Source: Candidatus Flexicrinis proximus (GTDB lineage: Bacteria > Chloroflexota > Anaerolineae > Aggregatilineales > Phototrophicaceae). From it: a stretch of DNA of 64,000 nucleotides. Below are positions 44,601-54,000 of the stretch, one piece after another (positions within the stretch are counted from its first letter, which is position 1; every line of letters begins with the position of its first letter). The stretch is taken from the NCBI GenBank assembly GCA_016712885.1, contig JADJQF010000033.1:744001-808000 (forward strand), read 5' to 3'. The notes under the pieces were generated by a model that saw only the letters and a list, made by a program, of their open reading frames with translations, made no database searches and had not been told where the DNA came from. The translations under genes and the position numbers were made by a program.

Positions 44601-45865
44601 AGAAGATGCTGATGATGCCCGACCTCAAAGCGGGTTGGCCGGGGATGCTCAATCACGCTCAGCAGCTCACGCGCAAGCTGGCCCACCTCGTACCGGATAT
44701 TACGGCGGGTGATTACCGTCCGACCGATCAGGCAGCGGAAGTCTTCCAATATCTCGCCCAGAAGATTCCGCTCTTGCCCATCTTTGCTGCTGCTCTCGGT
44801 GCCACAGATGCGTTCCTGGGAATGATCGTCTCAGTCTCGACCCTCTCCGGTCTGGTTCTCAAGCCGTTCATCGGCGTGCTTTCCGATCGCTGGGGGCGCC
44901 GGTTGTGGCTGATGATTGGTACTCTCTTCTTCGTCGTCGTTCCCTTCTTTTATGGGCTGGTGAGGACGCCGGAACAGCTCTTCTTCATCCGCATCGTCCA
45001 TGGCATCGCGACCGCCATCTATGGTCCGGTGACTTTTGCCTATATCGCCGAGCGGCTGCCGGAGTCGGTGGCTCAAAGCCTCGGCTGGTTCGGGCTGGCC
45101 CGTTCGGGCGGCTATATCGTGGGGCCGGCGCTGGCCGGATGGCTGCTGCTCTCGATGGATCCCGCCGCGATATTCACCATCATCGGCCTGATCAGCATGC
45201 TGGCAATCATCCCGGTAATACGCCTCTTCGAACCGGCCAACCGCAGTCAGCGCGAATTTCCGCCGCTCCTCAGGCAGATACGCGCCTCATTGGCTGCGGG
45301 CAGCCGCACGCCAGGGATCTGGCTGTCCGGCGCGGTCGAGTCGAGCGTGTTCATCGCACTCTATACCATCAAGGCTTTTCTGCCGGTCTACGGGCTGTCT
45401 GCCGGCATCAGCATCGCGCTAATCGGCATCTTCTTCTCTGTCCAGGAGGCCGTCTATATCGTCACGGGTCCGGGGGGCGGGTGGTTCGGACAGCGGCACG
45501 GCTACGGGACGGCGATTCGAGTCGGACTAGTCGTACTAAGCCTTGGCATCGCAATCGTTCCGAGCTGCTCTGGTGTCGGTATCCTATTCCCGTCCGTGAT
45601 GCTGGGCCTGGCCCAGTCGCTGATTTTCCCCTCGACGGCCGCCATGGTCACCCATCAGATGCCGCCAGAGAACCTCGGTGCTGGCATGGGGCTCGTCGGC
45701 ATGATGGAGAATCTCGGTAAAGTCGTCGGGCCGGTCATCTGCGGTATTTTGATCGGCGCCATCGGCTTCCAGAATGCACTCTATGGTCTTGCGGCGGTGC
45801 TGCTTGTACCGGTCGCGCTGCTGGCTTACACGCAGCTGCGGCCGCTGGCGGGGTCAGGCGACTGA
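41690..45865 (+). CDS. fusion of Asp-box propeller protein and MFS transporter
   Basis: 1391 aa; the start at 41690 has GGAGG 8 nt upstream. Residues 1-~1020 are a VPS10/sortilin-type Asp-box protein (SGGIWKTDDAGTYW-like repeats: KSTDAGRTWQ, KSTDGGKTWR, RSMDGGETW, KTTDYGKTWSR), ending with a coiled-coil-like stretch (LLMQIREKLSNANVSVNKMRRVRKQLDEWNKRL). From ~1026 it continues without a break into an MFS permease (IPLLPIFAAALGATDAFLGM; LVLKPFIGVLSDRWGRR motif A; about 11 helices). Residues just before IPLLP are hydrophilic, so the first half of TM1 is missing. Neither half has a signal peptide. A deletion joining two genes, natural or in assembly, fits better than a designed fusion. Confidence 0.8.
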   Translation: MSQNIDNLLRWRCIGPFRGGRVVAVAGDPTRQNVFYFGACAGGIWKTDDAGTYWDNISDGSLKTSSVGALAVAESDPNVIYAGMGEATIRIDVSYGDGVYKSTDAGRTWQHMGLSDTRHIGKVRVHPTDPDTVFVAALGHAFGPNKERGVFKSTDGGKTWRNVLFKSDKAGAVDISIDTNNPRVIYASIWQVYRAFWDINSGGPESGLWRSMDGGETWTDITRSKGLPEGVMGKLGVAASPAQPGRVWALIDNKKGGMYRSDDYGNTWEYVAANDSLISRAWYYMHITPDPRDPDTVYVNNLSLWKSIDGGRTYVEISTPHGDNHDLWIDPNNPQRMVQGNDGGACVSFNGGASWSTLYNQPTAQFYHLAADSRDPYYVYGTQQDNSSIAVPSRSPWNSITWTDGFLAGTGESGYIAVKPDDPNIVYVGAIGSSPGGGNSLQRYDHRTKQTRLISTWPESTSGEGAISHKYRFAWTYPIVVSPHDPNKLYVGGNIVFQTTNEGQSWTPISPDLTRATPETLQPTGGAVNRDAVGAEVYATVWALAESPHEPGVLWAGSDDGLVHISMDGGKKWTPITPAGLPDRTMISMIELSPHDKATAYMAGTRYKLDDPEPYLYKTTDYGKTWSRIDSGIRMGDYTRAIREDPRRKGLLYCGTETGVYVSFDAGGSWQSLQANLPVSPIYDLIVKETDLVAATHGRSFWILDDLTALHQLHDDSAGRDNLLLSPRPAVRITPKIFEGDFTHAPGKNYMATLGVVAAFITTPTPENGVSVRYLDSGENAPRGAIVRYYLRETPSALIRMSFADVHGTVLRTFTSTSDDVKKAESELPEGAPKPLHIPSAVGWNQFVWDLRVEEAARLEANDPHGGTMAGPLVPPGVYAVQLTIGEATLSANFEVVRDAYSNAADEDLQAQYDLLMQIREKLSNANVSVNKMRRVRKQLDEWNKRLASQETTAGLADSANQLKERVLAIEKMLMMPDLKAGWPGMLNHAQQLTRKLAHLVPDITAGDYRPTDQAAEVFQYLAQKIPLLPIFAAALGATDAFLGMIVSVSTLSGLVLKPFIGVLSDRWGRRLWLMIGTLFFVVVPFFYGLVRTPEQLFFIRIVHGIATAIYGPVTFAYIAERLPESVAQSLGWFGLARSGGYIVGPALAGWLLLSMDPAAIFTIIGLISMLAIIPVIRLFEPANRSQREFPPLLRQIRASLAAGSRTPGIWLSGAVESSVFIALYTIKAFLPVYGLSAGISIALIGIFFSVQEAVYIVTGPGGGWFGQRHGYGTAIRVGLVVLSLGIAIVPSCSGVGILFPSVMLGLAQSLIFPSTAAMVTHQMPPENLGAGMGLVGMMENLGKVVGPVICGILIGAIGFQNALYGLAAVLLVPVALLAYTQLRPLAGSGD

Positions 45866-45875
45866 GTCCAGGCCT

Positions 45876-47747
45876 TCACGCATCGTCATCTGTTTTGACG
45901 TAGACCGTGACCGACAGTGGCGCAAGTATTACGGCTGCCGCTGTACCTGACTCTATATTGGCTGAGTCTGACAGCTCCTCGCCACGCGAGTCCCGACTCC
46001 ATTGCGTACTCGCGGAGTTCAGGACGCACACCCAGTTGCCCTCAGGAATGGGGATCGTCAGGTTGGCGGCTGTACTTCCGGCGTTAAACAGGATGCAGAC
46101 ATCACTTTCACCGTGCCAGCGGCGCATGAAAATGACACGTTGGCGCTCGAACCCGATGACCTCCATCTGAGTCTTATCCAGGTGGCTGAGTGCTGCCGTC
46201 GACTTCCGCAGCCGGATAAGCTCCGTATAGAACCTGAGCAGGACGCCGTGCTGTCCCGCCTCGCGGTCCGCGTGATGCAGCTTTGACGCCTGAAACGTCG
46301 ACTCTTCTTCGGGATCTGGTGTCTCGCCAGGCCCAAAGAACTCCTCAAAATCCCTGACCCGTCCGAGCCGCACGGCCTCGCGCAGGTGCCGGTCACCAAA
46401 ACTAGTGAAGAAGAGGAACGGGCTGTCTTCGGCGTACTCTTCGCCCATGAACAGCAGCGGCACATACGGAGATAGCAGGGTCAGTCCAGCGGCTAACTTA
46501 AGCGCGTCGAATGACACCAGATGGCCGAGCCGGTCGCCATTTTTGCGGTTGCCGACATGGTCGTGGTTCTGCGCGCAGACGACGAATCGCCCAGCAGGAA
46601 GGTCGGTGCGGAACGTGCCATGACTGCGCCCATGGACGTCTGAGTATTCGCCCGCGTAGACGAAACCGTGTCTCACGGCGCGCACTAGTGACGAAAACCT
46701 GTCCCAGCCCCGATAGTATGAGATCGTCTCTCCGGTTAGCGTGACATGGATCGCATGGTGAAATTCGTCGCTCCACTGGGCATCCATCCCGGTGCCGCCC
46801 GTTTCCTGTGGACGCAGCAGGCGGTCATCGCTGCGATCCGTTTCGGCTTTCAGGTAAATCCGGCGGTTGAGCAGGTCGCGCTGCCTGTGGACGGTCTCGA
46901 CCAGTTCGTCCAGCACCGTGTAAGCAGACAGGTCAGCCATCGCCTGTGTCGCGTCCAGTCGCAGGGAGTCGATATGACAGTCCCTGATCCAATACAGCGC
47001 GTTCTCAATGAAGAAGCGCCGCACATGGTCGCTGCCGGCGCCATCGAAATTCAGTGACGCGCCCCAGGGTGTCTTGTACCGGTCAGTGAAATACGGCCCG
47101 AAGTCTCGCAGGTAGTTTCCTTCCGGTCCCAGGTGGTTGTAGACCACGTCCAGTGTGACGGCCAGGCCACGGGCATGGCAGGCATCGACCAGACGCTTGA
47201 GCCCTTGCACTCCGCCGTAAGTGGACTGCGCGGCATACGGGTACACCCCGTCATATCCCCAGTTGCGGTGTCCGGGGAACTGCGCGATCGGCATGAGTTC
47301 TATTGCTGTGATACCCAGCGCAACCAGAGCTTCGAGGTGCGGGATGATGGCGTCGAATGTGCCTTCCGGGGTGAATGTCCCGACATGCAGCTCATAGAGG
47401 ATGTATTGATGGAGGGGTATCCCCCTCCATTGTCCGTCGCTCCAGGCAAATGTCCCTGAAACCACTTCCGATGGGCCGTGTACACCAAGCGGCTGAGATC
47501 GTGAAGCCGGGTCAGGGCGCGTGGGGCCGTTGCCAAGGCGGTACCAGTACCGTGTCCCGGCGCTCACTTGAGGGATTTGCGCCGTATGGTACCCGTTGCG
47601 CTCACGCGTCATATGGATCTCGCGCTCAGGCGACGAAAGCAAAATAACCGAGACCTCTGCTGCATTTGGCGCCCAGACGCAGAACCAACAGGAACCGTCT
47701 TCGGAGGGTGTCGCACCCAGTGGCGTGCTACCATGCTGTCGTGACAT
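45876..47747 (-). CDS. treZ: malto-oligosyltrehalose trehalohydrolase
   Basis: 623 aa GH13 enzyme releasing trehalose from maltooligosyl trehalose. N-terminal CBM48-like domain (CWFCVWAPNAAEVSVILLS), then the barrel: YELHVGTFTPEGTFDA, VTLDVVYNHLGPEGNYL, DSLRLDATQAM (nucleophile Asp), IYLKAETDRSD (Glu) and FVVCAQNHDHVGNR (Asp). The NHDQ variant NHDHVGNR and DATQAMAD favour TreZ over glycogen-branching enzyme. No treY or treS in the window. The start is uncertain (47747 or 47810); neither has a strong ribosome site. It is convergent with the fusion gene, 10 bp apart. Confidence 0.9.
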   Translation of the reverse strand: MSRQHGSTPLGATPSEDGSCWFCVWAPNAAEVSVILLSSPEREIHMTRERNGYHTAQIPQVSAGTRYWYRLGNGPTRPDPASRSQPLGVHGPSEVVSGTFAWSDGQWRGIPLHQYILYELHVGTFTPEGTFDAIIPHLEALVALGITAIELMPIAQFPGHRNWGYDGVYPYAAQSTYGGVQGLKRLVDACHARGLAVTLDVVYNHLGPEGNYLRDFGPYFTDRYKTPWGASLNFDGAGSDHVRRFFIENALYWIRDCHIDSLRLDATQAMADLSAYTVLDELVETVHRQRDLLNRRIYLKAETDRSDDRLLRPQETGGTGMDAQWSDEFHHAIHVTLTGETISYYRGWDRFSSLVRAVRHGFVYAGEYSDVHGRSHGTFRTDLPAGRFVVCAQNHDHVGNRKNGDRLGHLVSFDALKLAAGLTLLSPYVPLLFMGEEYAEDSPFLFFTSFGDRHLREAVRLGRVRDFEEFFGPGETPDPEEESTFQASKLHHADREAGQHGVLLRFYTELIRLRKSTAALSHLDKTQMEVIGFERQRVIFMRRWHGESDVCILFNAGSTAANLTIPIPEGNWVCVLNSASTQWSRDSRGEELSDSANIESGTAAAVILAPLSVTVYVKTDDDA

Positions 47748-47900
47748 AAGCGGGTGGGTCCTGATTACTGGAGCGCAATAAGTAGGACTGCCACGCCCCG
47801 AAGCAGCCAATACCCCCTAATTTACCCGCTAAGCGCGAGTTGTGTCGAAAACAAAGTCTTCTTTGTGCCATGTCAGGCCGCTGTTTCGGCCGGTAAATTC

Positions 47901-47929
47901 ACCGGCCGGGATCGCTGACCCCGGCCGGT
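47901..47929. terminator. strong hairpin between the giant gene and treZ
   Basis: ACCGGCCGGG (47901-47910) and CCCGGCCGGT (47920-47929) form a perfect 10-bp stem with a 9-nt loop. U-tracts on either side are weak. It could help end leftward transcription from the giant gene before treZ. Confidence 0.5.
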
Positions 47930-47950
47930 TGGTGGTTTTCAACTTGCTCC

Positions 47951-48044
47951 CCGTCATCGGCGAATTGAACGGGTACGCCCGTTCAATTCGCTTGGGGACG
48001 TGCAGGAGTGTAAACTCCTGCCGGGACTCGGGGTGGAACCCCGT
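47951..48044 (+). repeat. multi-hairpin intergenic repeat, copy 9 (partial)
   Basis: Right-hand two thirds of the element: perfect central stem GCGAATTGAACGGG with CCCGTTCAATTCGC, GCAGGAGTGTAAACTCCTGC and GGGGTGGAACCCC. The first two hairpins are absent. It lies right after the giant gene, antisense to it. Confidence 0.88.
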
Positions 48045-48062
48045 AGAGCGTGCACAATAACC

Positions 48063-51000
48063 CTAACTCTTGCGGAACCCTGGCGGCGCCTTCAGCACCG
48101 TCATTTCCAGTTTGCGTGGCTCTGACCATTCGCTGCGATTTTCGACCTCGTCAACGGCACGGACGCGCCAGAATACCTTACTGCCAGGGAGATCGGCTGT
48201 CGGGGTGAACGTGGATACGTCCGGCTCTTCTCTGAGGATCGGTGAAGAGAAGTCCCGGTTATTGTCGATCTCGATCACGTAGTGGTCGAAATCAACCTCC
48301 AGGCTATCCTGCCAGTCGAAGACCGGTCTCAGAGTCATCACGATCGCCTTGTGGGCAGGGCTGACCAGGATCGGCGCAGCCGGTGCCGTCCGGTCGATAC
48401 TGAAGGACCACGTGCTGCTGAATGCGCTCCACAGATCGTCGGTGCTCTGCGACTGGACGTGCCAGTAGTAAGTGCCTGCAGGCAGCTTTTCGACCGTCGA
48501 GTAAAGCGCAGCCGTCGGCCTGGCGCTGATCACGATGCTTGCGAAGCCCGCATCGCTGGCGATTTCGATCCGGTATTTCTTGGCCGTAGGCGCCGGCATC
48601 CAGCTGAAGCCTGGCGTCTTGTCCCGCGTCACCAACCCATCTGCAGGCGTCAGATGGACGGGAGGCAGCGCCGGGATCACGTCGACCCTCACGCTGAACG
48701 TCGTTGACCACGAGCTCTTGTTTCCGACACTGTCAATACTGCGGACAGTCCAGTAATACAGGCCGTCCGGCAGCGCCAGCGGAGTATGCGTCGTCACCGG
48801 AAGTTCGAGGGTGATTACCACATTCAGCAGATCCGGCGTCGTAGCGACGAGCAGGTCATAGGCCGTCGCAGTCGGCACTGCGTCCCATAAGAACGTGGGC
48901 AGCGACGGTATCGTCGCGCCGTTCAGCGGGCTGGAAAGCACAGGCACCGCTGGCGGTGTACGGTCAATCGTAACTGTCCATGGCGGGCTGTATGCACTCC
49001 ACAGGCCGTCGTTGGCCCTGGCCGCGACATGCCAGAAGTAGGTGCCTTCAGCGAGATTGCTGACGGGCGTGTAGCCGGTCGATGTCGTACCGATCGAGTC
49101 CGCGATGTTGAGGAACCCCGCGTCGGTGGCGATCTCGATACGGTAGCTCATGCTGCCTGGCACGCTGCTCCAGCTGAACGCGGGTGTCCGGTCCCGCGTG
49201 ACCGTAGTATCTGCCGGCAGCAGGAGGGTAGGCACGGCTGCGGGTATCAGGTCAACCCGTACGCTCCATGCGCTGCTCCAACCACTAACGTTTCCGGCCA
49301 GGTCGGAGGCCCGTACACGCCAGAACCATATACCGTCTGCGAGCGCCGGGCTGGTGACGCACAGGTCTGGAACACTCCATTCATGAGGCACTGTGCCGAA
49401 AGCTGCATCGATCGAGACTTCAACATCGTACAGGACGGCATCCGCAGCCGCGCTCCAGCAGAAGTCCTGCAGCGTGTTGACGGTGACTCCATTGATTGGG
49501 GTCAGTAAGGTCGGAACGACCGGCGGCGTGCGATCTACTGTGAACTTCCACGCAGCCGTCCAGTCACGCCAGACGCTTCCGTCTCTGGCCGACACTCGCC
49601 ACCAGAACTCGGCATTTCCGGCGAGGCTCACGGTCGGCGTGAAGCTCGGCGTTGTTACCTGTTGGTTGATCACGAGGGTTGTGAATGCAGCGTCGCTCGC
49701 GATCTGAATGCGGAACCGGTTGGCCGTTCCCAGCGTGTCCACCCACGAGAAGTCGGGCGTACGGTTGCGTGTGAATTCGTCGTCAGCTGGCGCGAGCAGC
49801 GTAACACCGGACGGACACGGGCTAGTCGCGACATCGTCCGGCGAGCTGTATGACGAGTACATGCTGTCAGGGCTGCGGAACGCGCGCACCCGATAGTGAT
49901 AGGTGCCGCCGCACACAGGGGTCAGGTCAGAGTAGGCAGTCACGTTGGCTGCCACCGTGCCGATCTCAACCCATGTCGTTCCTTCCGGCGAACGTTCGAT
50001 ATGGAACGCGGTCTCATCCGTCGAGTTGTCGGTCCAATTCAGGTCGACACGGTTATCGTTTACGACGATCGCGGATAGACTTGACGGCCCGCTGAGCGAC
50101 TCCGATAGCGTGAAGTCCTTTCCGGTAACGTTCTGTCCTGCACCTGCGGTTAGCGTGACTGGATCGGCATCGCCGAGTGTGCCTGCTTCCTCCCACCATT
50201 CGATCATATGCGAGTCGCCCGGGCATTCCGGCCAGCCTGCGCCACCGGCATGGACGACATACGCTGTCCCTAGCGAGAGACCGGTTAGCATGTATGTGCC
50301 ATCCGGTTCGGTGCACACCCCATTGCCACCGCCTTCGAGGTCAACCGGGATTCCGCCCAGCACTGCATTGGAGACAGCATCACGCACCGTACCGCTGATC
50401 GAACCGGCGGGTTCAAGCGTGAAGTTCCTGGCTGTGACATGCTGTCCCGCGCCCAGAGAAAGGGTGATCGGGTCTGCGCTTCCCGGATCTGCTGCTTCTT
50501 CCCACCACTCCTGAAGGTGCGTGCCGCCCGGACATTCCGGCCAGCCCACGCCGCCGGCATGCAGGATTAATGCGGTTCCTAGTGGCAGCCCGTTGATGGC
50601 AAATGAACCGTCTGCTTCGGTGCAGCGACCGTAGCCACCGCCCTCGATATCGACCGGGATATTGGCCTGCGGCGTACTGCCATCTGCGGCGAATACCGTA
50701 CCGCTGATGCTGCCGGCAGGGGCGAGCGCAAAGTCTATTCCCGAGGTGTCCGCGCCGGCTGTCACGATTACTGGCGTTGCCAGCGCCGGGTCAGCCGGGA
50801 AGTTAACGCTGTCGAACCACATCTCTATATGGTCGGGTGCGTTACCCGAGACGCGGTACGTCCCTGCGGGCAGTGGCCCGAAAGTGTAGGTCCCGTCGAC
50901 CGGATCAACACCGAGACAGCCGATCTGCGTGGAAGTTGCATAGGTCTCCACACATACATCGCCTGAGAGTGGTGTAGCACCGTCAGCTTCGGTCATCGTG

Positions 51001-54000
51001 CCGCTGATCGTACCCCCGACATCCAGCGTGAAGTCGATGCCGGCTCTGTTCTGTGTCGGCCCAGGTGCAAGGATGATCGGGTCGGCAAGGCCCGGACTGT
51101 TCGATTCCTCCCACCATTCGCTCATATGCAGGTCGCCTGGACACTGCGGCCAGCCTTGACCGCCAGCGTGAACCGTATAGGTTCCTAATGCAAGATCGGT
51201 GATCTCGTAGCTGCCATCCGACCCGGTACAGCGTCCGAAACCGCCGCCGTCGATGTCGACCGGGATGTTGGCCAGCGCCGTGATTCCGTCGTTGGCATAC
51301 ACGTGGCCGCTGATACTGCCGCCCAGATCGAGCGCGAAGTTGATGTCTGGCGTATCGGCGCCGCCGGTGACGACAACGGCGGTCGCCAGGTTCTGATCGG
51401 AGTAGATGGGCAGGTTATCGAACATCTCGCCTATATGGCCTGCAGCTTCCGCGCTAACCCGGTAGCTGCCTGGTTCAAGTCGCTGCACTTGATAGGTGCC
51501 ATCCGGGTTGATCGGCACGCAGCCCATTCCTGCGTCGGTCACGAAGTCGTTGACACACACCTGTCCGGCCGTGATCGGCGTGATGCTGTCAGCTTCGGTG
51601 AGAATGCCACTGATGCTTCCGGCATGAGTCAGCGTGAAATCCTTGCCAGTCACGTTCTGACCTGCGCCAGCGCTAAGTACGATAGGCGTTGCGCCTGTGC
51701 CGTCGGCAGATTCCTGCCACCACTCGCGCAGGTAGTCCGTATTGCCGCAGTCCGTGTCGTCGAGACCGCCGGCCGAAAGCGTGATTGGCACGCCAAGGGG
51801 CAGACTCTCGTAAAGGTAGCTGCCATCTGGACTCTTTGAACAGTAGGTATATGTGCCGAGGTCGACCCGGATTGCCACATTGATTAGCGGCGTTATCCCG
51901 TCGTCGGCGAAGACCGTACCGGCAATTGTGCCGCCCGGTTCCAGCGCAAAGTCGATGCCCGGCGTAGTGCTGCCCGCCGTGACCACGACTGGCGTCATGC
52001 CAAGCGGGCGTTGATACTGTGGGATGTTATCGTAGGCCTCAAAGATATGGTTCTCGGCATAGACGCTGACCTGATACGACCCGGTTGGCATGCCGCTGTT
52101 CGTGTAAGTGCCGTCAGAGGCCGGCTGCGTACAGCCAAACCCCTCGTCGGTTACGAAATCGCTGACACAAACCCACACGCCCCAACTGCTGTTCGTGATC
52201 GGGGTTGTCCCGTCGGCTTCCGTGACACGACCGCTGATCGTTCCGGCAACATCCAGCGTGAAGTTGATGTCTGGAACGGTCTCGCCCATCGCCGTGACCT
52301 GAATCGGGTTGGCCTCAGCCGAAGTGCTGGCTTCATTCCACCACTCGGTCAGGTGGCCGCCGTGGCAGTTGTCCCAGCCTGGGCCGCCTGCGCGCACGAC
52401 TACCGGCATCCCGAGCGGTATACCGGTGATCTGGTATGTGCCATCAAGGTTGCTGCAATATCCGAATCCGCCCTGATCGAGGTCAACCGGGACGCCTCCC
52501 AGCGGCGTAATGCCGTCGGCTCCGTAGACCACGCCGGTGATGCTTCCACTTGGGTCGAGTGCAAAGTTGATGTCTGGTGTGTTCGCGCCAACTGTGACCA
52601 TGATCGGAGTTGCGAGTCCCCAGTCAGAGTAAAACGGGATGTTGTTAAATACCTCGCCGACATGGTGTTCTGCAGACGTATCCACTCGGAAACTGCCGGT
52701 GGGCAGCGCGCCGAACACATATGTCCCGTCCGGTGCCGCGTTCACGCAGCCGTAACCGAAGCCGGTGCCGTACTCGGCCACACACACTGGAATGCCCCAC
52801 GAACTGTTCGTGATTGGGGTAAGTCCATCTGCTTCAGTGACGCGCCCGCTGATCGAACCTCCGACCACCAGGCTGAAGTTGATGCCTGATGCTGTGTCGC
52901 CCATTGTCGCGAGCGTAATGGAGGTAGCGTCTCCAACTGTACCGGCTTCTTCCCAGAACTCACGCAGGTACGTGCCGCCCGGACAGTAGTCCCAGCCGAC
53001 TCCGCCAGCCCGGATTATGAGCGGCACACCGACCGGCACGCCATCCATGAAGTACGTTCCGTCAGGCTGTGTGCAGCGCCCGAACCCGCCCTGATCTAGA
53101 TCAACCGGGATGTTGCCAAGCGGGGTCACTCCGTCTGCCGCAAAGACTGTACCGGTGATGTTGCCACCTGGCTCAAGCGAAAAATTGATGTTCGCGGTAT
53201 CTGCGCCGGCCGTTACGGCGACCGGTACAGCCTGACTCCAGTCCAAATAGACCGGGATATCGAGATAGATCTCGCCGACATGGTTGTCTGCGTAGGCTTC
53301 AACCCGGTAGCTGCCGGTAGGCAGTCCGCTGAAGTGATACACGCCGTTGACGACAGTGTTGGATGGCAGGCAGCCCATGCCTTGACCGAACGGGTAGACC
53401 GCGATGCAAATCCATGCGGACGTTGAGACGGGAGTGCTGCCGTCGGCTTCGTAGATCGTCCCGCTGATACTGCCGCCGATCTCCAGCGTGAAGTTGATGC
53501 CGGTCGCATTCTGTCCGGGTCCTGCCGAGAGCGTGACGGGATCTGCCTCATCGTAGCTGGGAGTCTCCTGCCACCATTCCTTCATATAGTCGCCGCCAGG
53601 GCACTGCTGCCAGCCTTGTCCGCCGGCGTGGATCAGTAGCGGCACGCCCATCGGGACGTTCGAAATCGTGTATGTGCCGTCGGGGCCGGTACACTGGCCG
53701 AAACCGCCGTATTCGAGATCGACCGGCATGCTGCCGAGCGGTGTTATTCCGTCCTCGGCATAGACAGTTCCGCTGATCGTCCCCGCGGGTCCGAGCAGGA
53801 AATTGATATTCGGCGTGTTCGCGCCAGCGGTGACTGCCACCGGGGCCGACAGCGAACGATCGCCATACCACGGCACATTGTCGTACAGTTCCTGCGCGAA
53901 GCCGTCGGCTCGTGCATCGACCGCGTAAACGGCTGTGCCTAGCCCTCCAAAGGTGTAGTAGCCGTCGCTGTCGGCATTGATGCATCCGAAGCCGTCGCCG

